A DNA stretch of 13,093 bases from Thioalkalivibrio sp. (GCA_003563455.1 PWRV01000100.1:1-13093); one strand, 5' to 3'. Positions 1 to 7,452 are shown, numbered from the stretch's first letter. Notes: a model not told the origin generated them from the sequence alone. Numbers and translations are program-made.

Positions 1-845
1 GGCAGCCGCTGCCCGTCCGCGAAGATCGCGGCCGGGAGCGGCAACGGCACGAGGGAATAGGGCGTACCCTGAGCGGTCTGGAATGTCCCCAGTTCCTCCA
101 CCATTCGTGCGAGGCCGGGGTACTGCGGGTCGGCCGGATCCTGGCAGTCGACGTGGGCGATGGTCAGGGGGTCACAGAAGCGCGCCAGGGTATCGATATG
201 GCCGTCGGTATCGTCGCCCTCGAGCTGGCCGTGTTCCAGCCAGAGCACCCGCTGGGCGCCGAGATGGCGATGCAGGTGGCGTTCGATCGCCGTTCGGGAC
301 AGGCCGGGGTTGCGCGTCGGTGTCAGCAGGCAGTGGCTTGTGGTCAGCACCGTGCCGATGCCATCGGACTCGATGCTGCCGCCCTCGAGGACCAGGTCGA
401 CCAAATCCACGGGTACGCTGCCGAAGCAGCCCTGGGCGGCCAGATGCTGCGTCAGGAGGTTGTCGTGATCCGCGGGAAACTTGCCCCCCCAGCCGTTGAA
501 CACGAAGTCGAGCAACAGCGGCTGGCCGTCCCGGAATACGGTGATTGGCCCATGGTCGCGGGCCCAGGTGTCGTCGGCGGGCGCGATGCCAACCTGCACG
601 CGCTCGAGCGCGGCGCCCGACCGGGCGAGCTGAGCGAGGACGTGGTTGCGGTGATCGGCGTTCTGGCAAATCACCAGCAGGGACTCGTGCCGGGTGATCG
701 CGGCACTGATCGCCGCGAACACCAACTCCACAGTGTCGAGGCGCGAGCCCCAATCGGTTCCGGCGTGGGGCCAGGTAATCTGAACCCCGCTCTGCGCCTC
801 CCACTCCGCCGGCAGGCGGCGTGCGGCGCAGGGCGCTGAAGTCAC
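1..845 (-). CDS. aguA: Agmatine deiminase (AguA), C-terminus cut off by the window edge
   Basis: Hydrolyses agmatine to N-carbamoylputrescine and ammonia, a cytoplasmic step from arginine toward putrescine. The first 281 codons are present. Family motifs in order: LPAEWE (residues 11-16) followed by TWPHAGTDW (24-32), WARDHGP (94-100, with D97), FNGWGGKF, EGGSIESDG (from E154), the NPGLSR stretch, and DTDGHID with H216, expected to be the catalytic histidine of this deiminase fold. The nucleophilic cysteine near the C-terminus of the family lies outside the window, so completeness cannot be judged. The GTG start at 843-845 shares the bases GTGA with the stop of the upstream exported-protein gene, which implies translational coupling; no strong ribosome-binding site is seen. 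A peptidyl-arginine deiminase of the same superfamily is less likely given the full set of agmatine-type motifs. The partner gene aguB, if present, would lie beyond the left edge. Confidence 0.93.
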   Translation of the reverse strand, partial: MTSAPCAARRLPAEWEAQSGVQITWPHAGTDWGSRLDTVELVFAAISAAITRHESLLVICQNADHRNHVLAQLARSGAALERVQVGIAPADDTWARDHGPITVFRDGQPLLLDFVFNGWGGKFPADHDNLLTQHLAAQGCFGSVPVDLVDLVLEGGSIESDGIGTVLTTSHCLLTPTRNPGLSRTAIERHLHRHLGAQRVLWLEHGQLEGDDTDGHIDTLARFCDPLTIAHVDCQDPADPQYPGLARMVEELGTFQTAQGTPYSLVPLPLPAAIFADGQRL

Positions 846-1168
846 CGCGGTTGCGGCGTGTGCGGGCCGTGTACCACGCTGTGCAGGACCAGGGGTCCTT
901 CGAACACGACCGAGAAGCCGTCGTAGTCCCAGCGCGTGATCGGTGGGTGCAGCGGCCGGTTGCCCCCGACGGTGGCATGGCGCTGCAGGGGGGGTCCGTA
1001 ACGCGCGACAACGTGACTCTGGTGCTGGCCACGCACCGGCAGACTGGGCTCCTGGATCACCGAGTAGACGCCAGGTTCAATCCGCAGGATCTCGGCGTGG
1101 GTGGGTGCCGCCACCAGCACGGCCAGCGAAGCCGCCAACAGCCAACGTGTCAGGGTTCTCCGGGGCAT
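842..1168 (-). CDS. Small exported protein of unknown function, coupled to aguA
   Basis: A 108-residue protein with a clear Sec signal peptide: basic MPRRTLTR, a hydrophobic core of Leu, Ala and Val, and a likely signal peptidase I cut after THA at about residue 25. The mature part is roughly 83 residues. It carries a segment resembling a short helix-turn before a conserved-looking WDYDGFSVVFEGPLVLHSVV stretch near the C-terminus (about residues 80-99), preceded by GGNRPLHPPITR. I recall similar short exported proteins in Xanthomonas and Pseudomonas relatives, sometimes loosely labelled phosphodiesterase, but I see no catalytic motif and assign no function. The ATG at 1168 is preferred over an in-frame TTG at 1186 because a strong GAGGAGAG ribosome-binding site lies just upstream of the ATG, inside the longer reading. 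The stop overlaps the aguA start by four bases, so the two are almost surely cotranscribed. Confidence 0.8.
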   Translation of the reverse strand: MPRRTLTRWLLAASLAVLVAAPTHAEILRIEPGVYSVIQEPSLPVRGQHQSHVVARYGPPLQRHATVGGNRPLHPPITRWDYDGFSVVFEGPLVLHSVVHGPHTPQPR

Positions 1169-1173
1169 GCGCA

Positions 1174-1181
1174 CTCTCCTC
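1174..1181 (-). promoter_or_regulatory. Ribosome-binding site of the small exported protein gene
   Basis: GAGGAGAG on the minus strand, ending 5 bases before the ATG at 1168. It is one of the strongest Shine-Dalgarno sequences in the window and decides the start: the TTG at 1186 would place this site inside the coding region. Confidence 0.75.
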
Positions 1182-1198
1182 GTCAATGGACTCGCGGA

Positions 1199-1207
1199 AT
1201 CATATCA
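1199..1207 (-). promoter_or_regulatory. Candidate extended -10 promoter for the exported protein-aguA operon
   Basis: Minus strand reads TGATATGAT, that is TGn followed by TATGAT, five of six matches to the sigma-70 -10 consensus with the extended -10 TG. No good -35 is visible at 17 bases (TCCTAT). Transcription would begin near 1192 and give a leader of about 24 bases that includes the strong ribosome-binding site. The call rests on pattern matching only. Confidence 0.4.
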
Positions 1208-1219
1208 TTGGCGCCATCC

Positions 1220-1228
1220 TGATAGGAT
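1220..1228 (+). promoter_or_regulatory. Candidate extended -10 promoter for lolF-lolD
   Basis: TGATAGGAT on the plus strand: extended TGn plus TAGGAT (four of six -10 matches). There is no recognisable -35. It faces away from the minus-strand element at 1199-1207, with only 12 bases between the two. It would give a leader of about 85 bases before the lolF ATG. It is weaker than its minus-strand counterpart. Confidence 0.25.
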
Positions 1229-1320
1229 AGCAGCGGATCGCATGCCGTTCCCGTGCCGGCGGTGGTGCTCCACACCGCAGGGCCCGTGCGCGCGGGCGGC
1301 CCCTCTGGCATGATTCCCGC

Positions 1321-2571
1321 ATGTTCAAGCCCCTGACCATTGCCATTGGCCTGCGCTACACGCGGGCCAAGCGGCGCAATCACTTCATCTCCTTCATCTC
1401 GGTCGTGTCGATGATCGGTCTGGTGCTCGGCGTCACCGCGCTGATCACCGTGCTGTCCGTGATGAACGGTTTCGAGCGGGAATTACGCGAGCGCATCCTC
1501 GGAATGGCGTCGCACGCGACCATCCAGGCCTACGATGGCTCCCTGCGCGACTGGGCGGAACTGTCCCGCCAGGTGGAAGCGGCCGATCCGCGCGTTGAAG
1601 CGGTCGCGCCCTACGTCGCCGGCGAGGCGATGTTCAGCGCCTTCGGCAACATCTCCGGTGCACTGGTGCGCGGCATCGACCCGGATGCGGAGCGCCGGGT
1701 CGGGCGGATCGGGGAGCACATGGTTCGCGGAGATCTCGATGCGCTCGAGGCGGGCGCATTCCGGGTGGTGCTGGGCAGCGAGCTTGCACTCGAACTGGGG
1801 GTCCGGGTCGGGGATACGGTAGTGCTGATGGCGCCCCAGGCCGCGGTGACGCCGGCTGGCGTATTGCCACGCATGCGGCGTTTCGAGGTCGCCGGCCTGT
1901 TCGAGGTCGGGATGTACGAGTTCGATCGGGGCACCGCTTTCATCCAGCTGGACGACGCCCGTGCGGTCTTCCAGACCGGGGAAGGGGTGACCGGGCTTCG
2001 GTTGCGGCTGACGGACATGATGCAGGCCGGGATGGTCAGCCGGGACGTGGCGCGGTCTCTGGATGGCCTTTTCCGGGTGTCGGACTGGACCCGGCAGCAC
2101 GCGAATCTCTTTCGCGCGATTCAGATGGAAAAGGTGGTGATGTTCATCATCCTGTCGCTGATCGTCGCGGTCGCGGCCTTCAACATTGTCTCGACCCTTG
2201 TGATGCTGGTCACCGACAAGCAATCCGACATCGCGATCCTGCGAACCCTCGGGCTGAAGCCTTCGGGCGTGATGATGGTCTTCATCGTCCAGGGCGTGGT
2301 CATCGGGACCGTGGGGGTGCTCCTGGGGGTGATTGGAGGGATCAGCCTGGCATTGAACATCGATGTCGTCGTGCCGTTCGTCGAGCGCGTTACAGGCACG
2401 GAATTTCTGGCGGCAGATGTTTATTATATCAGTGACCTGCCGAGTGAACTTCGAGTGGAAGATGTCGTCCGCATCAGCGGACTCGCGTTCGGGCTGACGT
2501 TGCTCGCGACACTGTTCCCGGCCTGGCGTGCGGCGCGGACCCGGCCGGCCGAGGCCCTGCGCCATGAGTGA
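1321..2571 (+). CDS. Lipoprotein-releasing ABC transporter permease, LolC/LolE family (LolF-like)
   Basis: A 416-residue inner-membrane permease that, with LolD, extracts outer-membrane lipoproteins from the inner membrane and hands them to the periplasmic chaperone LolA. The N-terminus (ALRYTRAKRRN-like GLRYTRAKRRNHFISFIS, residues 10-27) and the four membrane segments (about 23-48, 272-298, 316-345, 385-405) are standard, with one large periplasmic domain between the first two. The sequence mixes features of both E. coli permeases. TPAGVLP at 177-183 matches the LolC hook region that contacts LolA. The stretch after the second membrane segment (NIVSTLVMLVTDK, IAILRTLG) and the late FLAADVYYISDLPSEL read like LolE. 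With only one permease gene next to lolD, a homodimeric LolF arrangement is likely. The ATG has no clear ribosome-binding site. The gene overlaps lolD by 8 bases. Confidence 0.93.
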   Translation: MFKPLTIAIGLRYTRAKRRNHFISFISVVSMIGLVLGVTALITVLSVMNGFERELRERILGMASHATIQAYDGSLRDWAELSRQVEAADPRVEAVAPYVAGEAMFSAFGNISGALVRGIDPDAERRVGRIGEHMVRGDLDALEAGAFRVVLGSELALELGVRVGDTVVLMAPQAAVTPAGVLPRMRRFEVAGLFEVGMYEFDRGTAFIQLDDARAVFQTGEGVTGLRLRLTDMMQAGMVSRDVARSLDGLFRVSDWTRQHANLFRAIQMEKVVMFIILSLIVAVAAFNIVSTLVMLVTDKQSDIAILRTLGLKPSGVMMVFIVQGVVIGTVGVLLGVIGGISLALNIDVVVPFVERVTGTEFLAADVYYISDLPSELRVEDVVRISGLAFGLTLLATLFPAWRAARTRPAEALRHE

Positions 2572-3253
2572 ACGCGAGACCGTACTCGACATGCAGGGGG
2601 TCGAGCGCCGTTTCCGCGAGGGCAGCCTCGACGTCAGTGTTCTCAAGGGCGTGGATCTGCGCATCTGTCGCGGTGACCAACTCGCCATCGTCGGTGCGTC
2701 GGGATCCGGAAAGAGCACGCTCCTGCAGCTGCTCGGCGGACTGGATCTGCCGGACGCGGGGCGGGTATCGATTCTTGGCCAGGACTGGGCCCGCATGAGC
2801 GATTCGCGGCGCGGCGTGATGAGAAACCAGCACATCGGTTTCGTCTACCAGTTTCATCACCTGTTGCCGGAGTTCACCGCGCTGGAAAACGTCGCAATAC
2901 CACTGATGATCCGTGGGGAGACGACACGGAAGGCCCGGCTGGAGGCCATCGAGTGGTTGCGCCGCGTCGATCTGGCGGAACGCGGGGGGCACAAGCCGTC
3001 GGAGCTTTCCGGCGGGGAGCGCCAGCGGGTGGCGATCGCGCGCGCGATGGTCACCCAGCCCGCGGTGATCCTTGCGGACGAGCCGACCGGCAACCTGGAC
3101 CGCGAGCGGGCAGAGCGCGTATTCAGCCTGCTGAAGGCAATGAATCAGGCGAATGGCAGTGCGCTGGCACTGGTAACCCACGATCCGGAACTCGCCGAGC
3201 GGATGGAACGGACGGTGCGCATCGTCGACGGCGTGCTGTCCGAGGCCGAGTGA
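2564..3253 (+). CDS. lolD: Lipoprotein-releasing ABC transporter ATPase LolD
   Basis: The 229-residue cytoplasmic ATPase that powers lipoprotein release with the adjacent permease. All ABC motifs are present: Walker A GASGSGKST (44-52), a Q-loop region reading VYQFHHLLPEFTALENV that is typical of LolD, signature LSGGERQ (148-154), Walker B ILADEP with D172 and E173, the D-loop GNLD, and H-loop H206 in VTHDPE. Length fits the family (about 230). The ATG at 2564 is chosen over an in-frame upstream GTG at 2528, which lies wholly inside the permease gene. A GAGG at 2551-2554 lies 9 bases before the ATG, and MSERETVLDM is a normal LolD beginning. The 8-base overlap with the permease stop indicates translational coupling. 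No second permease gene follows; the next gene is convergent. Confidence 0.95.
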   Translation: MSERETVLDMQGVERRFREGSLDVSVLKGVDLRICRGDQLAIVGASGSGKSTLLQLLGGLDLPDAGRVSILGQDWARMSDSRRGVMRNQHIGFVYQFHHLLPEFTALENVAIPLMIRGETTRKARLEAIEWLRRVDLAERGGHKPSELSGGERQRVAIARAMVTQPAVILADEPTGNLDRERAERVFSLLKAMNQANGSALALVTHDPELAERMERTVRIVDGVLSEAE

Positions 3254-3258
3254 CCGTT

Positions 3259-3306
3259 CCGCCGCGCGCTCGCCGGTCGGCACGGCTGGAGAACGCCGCG
3301 CGGCGG
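3259..3306. terminator. GC-rich inverted repeat between convergent genes, possible bidirectional terminator
   Basis: Perfect 10-base arms, CCGCCGCGCG at 3259-3268 and its reverse complement at 3297-3306, separated by 28 bases that include shorter GC complementarities. It fills almost the entire 53-base gap between the lolD stop and the stop of the convergent DUF2062 gene, the usual place for a shared terminator. There is no T-run on either side, so it is not a classical intrinsic terminator, and GC-rich DNA makes chance pairing more likely. Confidence 0.35.
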
Positions 3307-3900
3307 TTACCCGTGGTCTTGGGACTGTTCTTCCCTGGAGTTCGTTTTGGGGCGGTAGGGATTGTGCTGGCTCTTCATCAGCCGCCGCCGCAGCCGGGCG
3401 CGCCTGAGCCTCACGCGCTGAATCACGCTGAACCACCAGAGCACGCGGATGGTCAGGTAGCCGGCCGCCGAGGCCACCACGGCCAGCACGAGGCTGCCGA
3501 CCATTACCGGCACCCAGATCGTCAACAGCTCCCCGGTGATCCACTCCACGGTCAGTTCCACACGCAGGGTGCGCCGGGGTTCGTTTAGAATCCAGCGCCC
3601 GATCGTGTAGGCTGTGTACAGGATCGGAGGAATGGTCACGGGATTGGATACCCAGACCAGCAGGACCGATACCGGCAGGTTGACGCGCACCGCGATCGCG
3701 ATGATCGCGGCGAGCAGCATCTGCATCGGTATTGGCAGGAAGGCGACAAAGAGCCCCACGGCAAAGGCACCAGCGACGGAGCGCCGGTTCAGATGCCACA
3801 GATCAGGCGCGCGCAGGCGCGGACCCAGAATTCCCAATGCCCGATGTCCCCGGACGGATTCGTAGCCCGGGAACCATTTCTTGACGAGATTCTTCGACAT
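3307..3900 (-). CDS. DUF2062 inner-membrane protein of unknown function
   Basis: A 197-residue membrane protein of the DUF2062 family. The characteristic core is visible: WHLNRRSVAGAFAVGLFVAF followed by PIPMQMLLAA (about residues 35-64), then RVNLPVSVLLVWVSNP and a TIPPILYTAYTIG segment, and a final long hydrophobic region (about 125-160). After it comes a strongly basic tail, RVRLRRARLRRRL, which by the positive-inside rule should face the cytoplasm. The ATG at 3900 (MSKNLVKKWFPGYESV) is the conserved beginning; an upstream in-frame start at 3990 would add 30 residues of low-complexity sequence overlapping the divergent comEC. No clear ribosome-binding site is seen. In pseudomonads, as I recall, a DUF2062 gene also sits between lolCDE and comEC, so the neighbourhood supports the call. 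The molecular function is unknown. Confidence 0.88.
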   Translation of the reverse strand: MSKNLVKKWFPGYESVRGHRALGILGPRLRAPDLWHLNRRSVAGAFAVGLFVAFLPIPMQMLLAAIIAIAVRVNLPVSVLLVWVSNPVTIPPILYTAYTIGRWILNEPRRTLRVELTVEWITGELLTIWVPVMVGSLVLAVVASAAGYLTIRVLWWFSVIQRVRLRRARLRRRLMKSQHNPYRPKTNSREEQSQDHG

Positions 3901-3941
3901 GGGCGGACGGATACGTCTCCGCGCGAGGCTGACCGCAGGCT

Positions 3942-6386
3942 GTGCAGGCGGGGAAGAAATGCCACCGGTGCCTGTACTGCCTGCCGGCATGGTATTTCCG
4001 AGCGGACCGGCAGGGAATCGTGATCCTGTTTGCGGCTGCCCTTACGGGCGGGTCAGTGGCCCTTCATCTGCTGCCGGCGATACCGAACGGGTCGTGGATC
4101 GCACTTTCGGTTCTGGGGCTCCTTGCGTTGTCACTCCCGGTCCTGCGCATTCCGGCTGGACTCCTGCTGGGATTGTCTCTGGCCGGGGCGCAGGCGCAAT
4201 CCTGGCTCGACCGTGCAGTCCCTCCGGAGATGACGGGTACCGAGGTCACGGTCATCGGCGTGGTCGCTGAGCTTCCCGACCATTCCCCGCGGCGCACGCG
4301 CATCATTTTACACCTTACTGAGATCATCGACGCGCCCCCCGAGTTTCAGGCCGAACGGTTGCGCGTGACGGTGTTTCCGGCGGCGCCGTGGCTGGAGGCG
4401 GGCGACCGGGTGCGCGCCCGACTGCGGCTTCGGCCACCGCGAGGGCTGCACAATCCCGGGGGGTTCGATTTTGCCGCGTGGTTATACCGCGAGCGCATCC
4501 ACGGACTGGCCAGTCTGCGCGGCGAGCTGGAGGGGGTAGAGCGAAGCGGACAACGGACAGTTCCCGTGGCTTCTCTGCACCGGGTGCGCGCGAACATACG
4601 CGACGCGATGCGGGCGGCCCACCCCGACGCACGGCACCCCGGCGTCATGGAAGCACTGGTGATCGGCGAACGCGGCGGCATGCAGGCCGAGGAATGGCGG
4701 CTCTTCCTGCATTCCGGGACCAACCACCTGATGGCCATCTCGGGACTCCACGTTGGTCTGGTCGCGGGGTTCGCGCTGCTGCTTGCACGACTGAGCTGGC
4801 GCCATCAACGCCTGCTGCGGCGAGGGGTGCCGCTGCGCTGGTTCGGCGCCCTCGCGGCGATCGGTGCGGCCGCTGTCTACGCGGCGCTCGCCGGATTCAG
4901 CATTCCGACCCAGCGGGCGCTGGTCATGCTGATCCTTTTCAGCACCGCCGTGCTGGCACGTCGGGATCCGCTCTCATGGCAGGTCTATGCTGCGGCCGTG
5001 GTCGCCGTGGTGGCGCTGTGGCCGGCGAGCGTTCTGGCCCCCGGCTTCTGGTTCTCATTCGGGGCAGTGTCGGTGATCCTGCTGTTGCTGCAGGGGCGTG
5101 TATCGCGGCCGGGTGTGGCCGGATGGCTGCGCATCCAGGTGATTCTGGCGGTGGCCCTGCTGCCGTTGAGCCTGGCCTGGTTCCAGCTCGGATCCTGGGT
5201 CGCGCCGATCGCCAACCTGGTGGCCGTGCCGGTGGTGAGCTTCCTGGTGCTCCCGTTTCTCCTGGCCGGGGCGGCGCTGGCTGTCATCTGGACGCCACTG
5301 GGTGCGCCATTGCTGTGGTGGGCTGATGCGTGGCTGGCACTGCTGCTTCGGGTGCTCGCGGTGCTGGTGGAATGGCCCGCCGCGGTGAGCGAAACGGCGG
5401 TCCCAGTGGGGGCTGCAGTGCTGGCCGGAATCGGGCTGCTGCTGATGCTGTTGCCGCGGAGCCGGCAGCTCGCCCCGTGGATACTGCTGGCGTGTGTGCC
5501 ACTGCTGCTGCCACCGGCGCCGCGACTGGCGCACGGCGACTTCAGGGCCGAGATGCTCGACGTCGGGCAGGGGCTTGCAGTGGTCGTGCAGACCCGACGG
5601 CACGTGCTGGTCTACGACGCCGGTCCGGCGTGGGAAGGCGGCTTCGATTCAGGAGAGGCGGTGGTGCTGCCGGCCCTGCGACGGCTGGGTGTCCGAGCTG
5701 TCGATCGGGTCGTGGTCAGCCACGAGCACATGGACCACCGCGGCGGCGTGGCGGCGGTCGTTTCTGCTCTCCCCGTCGCGGAGGTCCTGAGCCGGCGCGG
5801 CGCTCTGCACGACGACGAGAGACCCTGCGAAGCCGGGCTGTCCTGGGAATGGGACGGCGTGGTCTTCGAGACGCTGCACCCGCCTCCGTATTGGGAAGAC
5901 GGCAACATTGCGTCCTGTGTGCTCGCTGTGCGGGGCCCCCATGGACGACTGTTGCTCACCGGAGATGTCGAAGGTCTGGGGGAAACCGTGCTTGTCCACA
6001 CGGCGGGTGCCCGGTTGGACACCGACGTACTGCTGGTCCCGCATCACGGGGCCTCCGGCGTCCTCGAGCGCGGTCTGCTGGAAGCCGCAACGCCCGGCAT
6101 CGCCTGGGTGAGCAGCGGTTTCGACAATCGATTCAGTCACCCCGCCCCTGACGTCCGGGCCCGGGTCGGGAATCAGTGCGTGCCGTTGTTCGACACCCGA
6201 GAGCGTGGCATGGTCTGGCTCGAGACGACGGCGGAGGGCATCCGGCTCGGGCCGGGAAGCCGGGTTGAACGGCGCCGTTTCTGGCACCCAGCGGTGGCCC
6301 GGGCACCGTCGCTGCCGGCGGCCTGTCCGCCCTTCGACAGCAGTCGCCTGTTGCGCGGCTCCGGCCGGGCGACCGGTGTAGAATAA
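3942..6386 (+). CDS. comEC: ComEC/Rec2 family DNA internalization protein
   Basis: Inner-membrane channel for uptake of single-stranded DNA during natural transformation, 814 residues as annotated (E. coli homologue YcaI about 750). Three domains are visible: an N-terminal DUF4131/OB-like region with early membrane segments (to about 215); the Competence transmembrane domain, with HLMAISGLHVGL at 262-273 and many hydrophobic segments to about 525; and a C-terminal metallo-beta-lactamase-like domain with MLDVGQG (538-544), HEHMDH (594-599), TGD (673-675) and PHHGA (700-704). These metal-site motifs look intact. The start is uncertain. GTG 3942 gives the longest reading with coding-like third positions and adds a Cys7-x2-Cys10-x2-Cys13 cluster before the first membrane segment. 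GTG 4020, preceded by AGGGA, would give 788 residues beginning at the first hydrophobic segment. The gene is divergent from DUF2062 and 4 bases before mtnA. Confidence 0.93.
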   Translation: MQAGKKCHRCLYCLPAWYFRADRQGIVILFAAALTGGSVALHLLPAIPNGSWIALSVLGLLALSLPVLRIPAGLLLGLSLAGAQAQSWLDRAVPPEMTGTEVTVIGVVAELPDHSPRRTRIILHLTEIIDAPPEFQAERLRVTVFPAAPWLEAGDRVRARLRLRPPRGLHNPGGFDFAAWLYRERIHGLASLRGELEGVERSGQRTVPVASLHRVRANIRDAMRAAHPDARHPGVMEALVIGERGGMQAEEWRLFLHSGTNHLMAISGLHVGLVAGFALLLARLSWRHQRLLRRGVPLRWFGALAAIGAAAVYAALAGFSIPTQRALVMLILFSTAVLARRDPLSWQVYAAAVVAVVALWPASVLAPGFWFSFGAVSVILLLLQGRVSRPGVAGWLRIQVILAVALLPLSLAWFQLGSWVAPIANLVAVPVVSFLVLPFLLAGAALAVIWTPLGAPLLWWADAWLALLLRVLAVLVEWPAAVSETAVPVGAAVLAGIGLLLMLLPRSRQLAPWILLACVPLLLPPAPRLAHGDFRAEMLDVGQGLAVVVQTRRHVLVYDAGPAWEGGFDSGEAVVLPALRRLGVRAVDRVVVSHEHMDHRGGVAAVVSALPVAEVLSRRGALHDDERPCEAGLSWEWDGVVFETLHPPPYWEDGNIASCVLAVRGPHGRLLLTGDVEGLGETVLVHTAGARLDTDVLLVPHHGASGVLERGLLEAATPGIAWVSSGFDNRFSHPAPDVRARVGNQCVPLFDTRERGMVWLETTAEGIRLGPGSRVERRRFWHPAVARAPSLPAACPPFDSSRLLRGSGRATGVE

Positions 6387-6390
6387 ATGG

Positions 6391-7452
6391 ATGAACCGTT
6401 CCGTTCCCGACCCCATTCGGCCGATTCGTTTCGACGCCGGAAAACTGCACCTGCTGGACCAGCGTCTCCTGCCGGCGGAATCCCGGGTGAATACCTATGA
6501 CGACGCGGCCTCCGTTGCGGTGGCGATCCGGGAGATGGTCGTGCGGGGTGCTCCGGCGATCGGCATTGCTGCGGCCTTCGGTGTCGTGCTGGCCTGTGAC
6601 CGCGTGCGGGACCACCATGCCGGCTCCTGGCGCGCAGAGGTGGATGCCGCCATCGAGCGATTGGCGGCGGCGCGCCCGACTGCTGTGAACCTGTTCTGGG
6701 CACTGGACCGCATGCGGGCGGTGCTTGAGCGGTGCGATACCGTTGCAGAGGCCTGTGCGGCGACCTTCGCCGAGGCGCAGGCGATGCTGGAGGCGGATAT
6801 CGCGGCGAACCGGCGCATCGGGGCGGCCGGTGCGGCCCTGATCGAGCCCGGGCGGGCTGTGCTCACCCACTGCAACACGGGATCGCTGGCAACCGGAGGC
6901 TTCGGGACTGCCCTGGGCGTGATCCGTGCGAGCTGGGGCGAGGGGCGCATCACGGAGGTGTTTGCCGACGAGACCCGTCCCTGGCTGCAGGGATCGCGCC
7001 TCACCGCGTGGGAATTGCTGCAGGACGGGATCCCGATGCAGCTGCTGTGCGAGGGCGCCGCCGCAAGCCTGCTGCAGGCCGGTCGCGTCGGCTGGGTCAT
7101 CGTCGGGGCGGACCGCATTGCGGCCAACGGGGACACGGCAAACAAGATCGGCACCTACGGACTGGCGTTGCTGGCACGGGCGCACGGCGTAGGCTTCATG
7201 GTGGCGGCCCCGCTGAACACCGTCGATTTCGGGATCGTGGAGGGCTCGGCGATCCCGATCGAGATGCGCGCAGAATCCGAGGTGCTCGGATTCGGCGATC
7301 AGGCCATCGCGGCCCCCGGAGCGCGCGCGTGGAATCCAGCCTTCGACGTAACCCCCGCGGAGCTGATCGACGTGATCGTCACCGAACACGGTGCCGTGCA
7401 CCGTCCCGACCGCGCCGGTCTGACCGCCCTCCGAAAGCACTCGGGCGGGTGA
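6391..7452 (+). CDS. mtnA: S-methyl-5-thioribose-1-phosphate isomerase (MtnA)
   Basis: Converts 5-methylthioribose-1-phosphate to 5-methylthioribulose-1-phosphate in the methionine salvage pathway, in the cytoplasm. The 353-residue length is typical. Diagnostic motifs: VRGAPAIGIAAAFG (about 52-65), RPTAVNLFWAL, THCNTGSLATGG with catalytic C161, FADETRPWLQG, and VGADRIAANGD with catalytic D241 followed by NKIGTYGLA. C161 and D241 correspond to C160 and D240 of the Bacillus subtilis enzyme. The eIF2B-like fold members without isomerase activity lack this full set, so the assignment is firm. The ATG lies 4 bases after the comEC stop; an out-of-frame ATG at 6387 is ignored. No other salvage gene is in the window. 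mtnA directly before gyrA is also the order known in pseudomonads. Confidence 0.96.
   Translation: MNRSVPDPIRPIRFDAGKLHLLDQRLLPAESRVNTYDDAASVAVAIREMVVRGAPAIGIAAAFGVVLACDRVRDHHAGSWRAEVDAAIERLAAARPTAVNLFWALDRMRAVLERCDTVAEACAATFAEAQAMLEADIAANRRIGAAGAALIEPGRAVLTHCNTGSLATGGFGTALGVIRASWGEGRITEVFADETRPWLQGSRLTAWELLQDGIPMQLLCEGAAASLLQAGRVGWVIVGADRIAANGDTANKIGTYGLALLARAHGVGFMVAAPLNTVDFGIVEGSAIPIEMRAESEVLGFGDQAIAAPGARAWNPAFDVTPAELIDVIVTEHGAVHRPDRAGLTALRKHSGG

Noticed and set aside
172..1032. A 286-codon minus-strand frame overlapping aguA and the exported protein gene
   Set aside because: Different frame from aguA, whose motifs are intact in the frame starting at 845; this frame is Arg/Pro-rich and crosses two genes.
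2528..2563. Longer lolD start at GTG 2528
   Set aside because: It adds 12 residues rich in Arg and Pro encoded inside the permease gene; ATG 2564 has a better-placed GAGG and gives a family-typical N-terminus.
1483..2835. A 450-codon minus-strand frame opposite lolF and lolD
   Set aside because: Antisense shadow of two genes with complete family motifs; composition rich in His, Arg and Asp with no recognisable domain.
2474..3799. A 441-codon minus-strand frame spanning lolD and part of the DUF2062 gene
   Set aside because: It is out of frame with the DUF2062 protein on the same strand and antisense to lolD; no domain is recognised.
6376..6383. TGTAGAAT before mtnA as a promoter -10
   Set aside because: The hexamer is good but lies within 8 bases of the mtnA ATG and inside the last comEC codons, with no -35; a start from it would fall inside mtnA.
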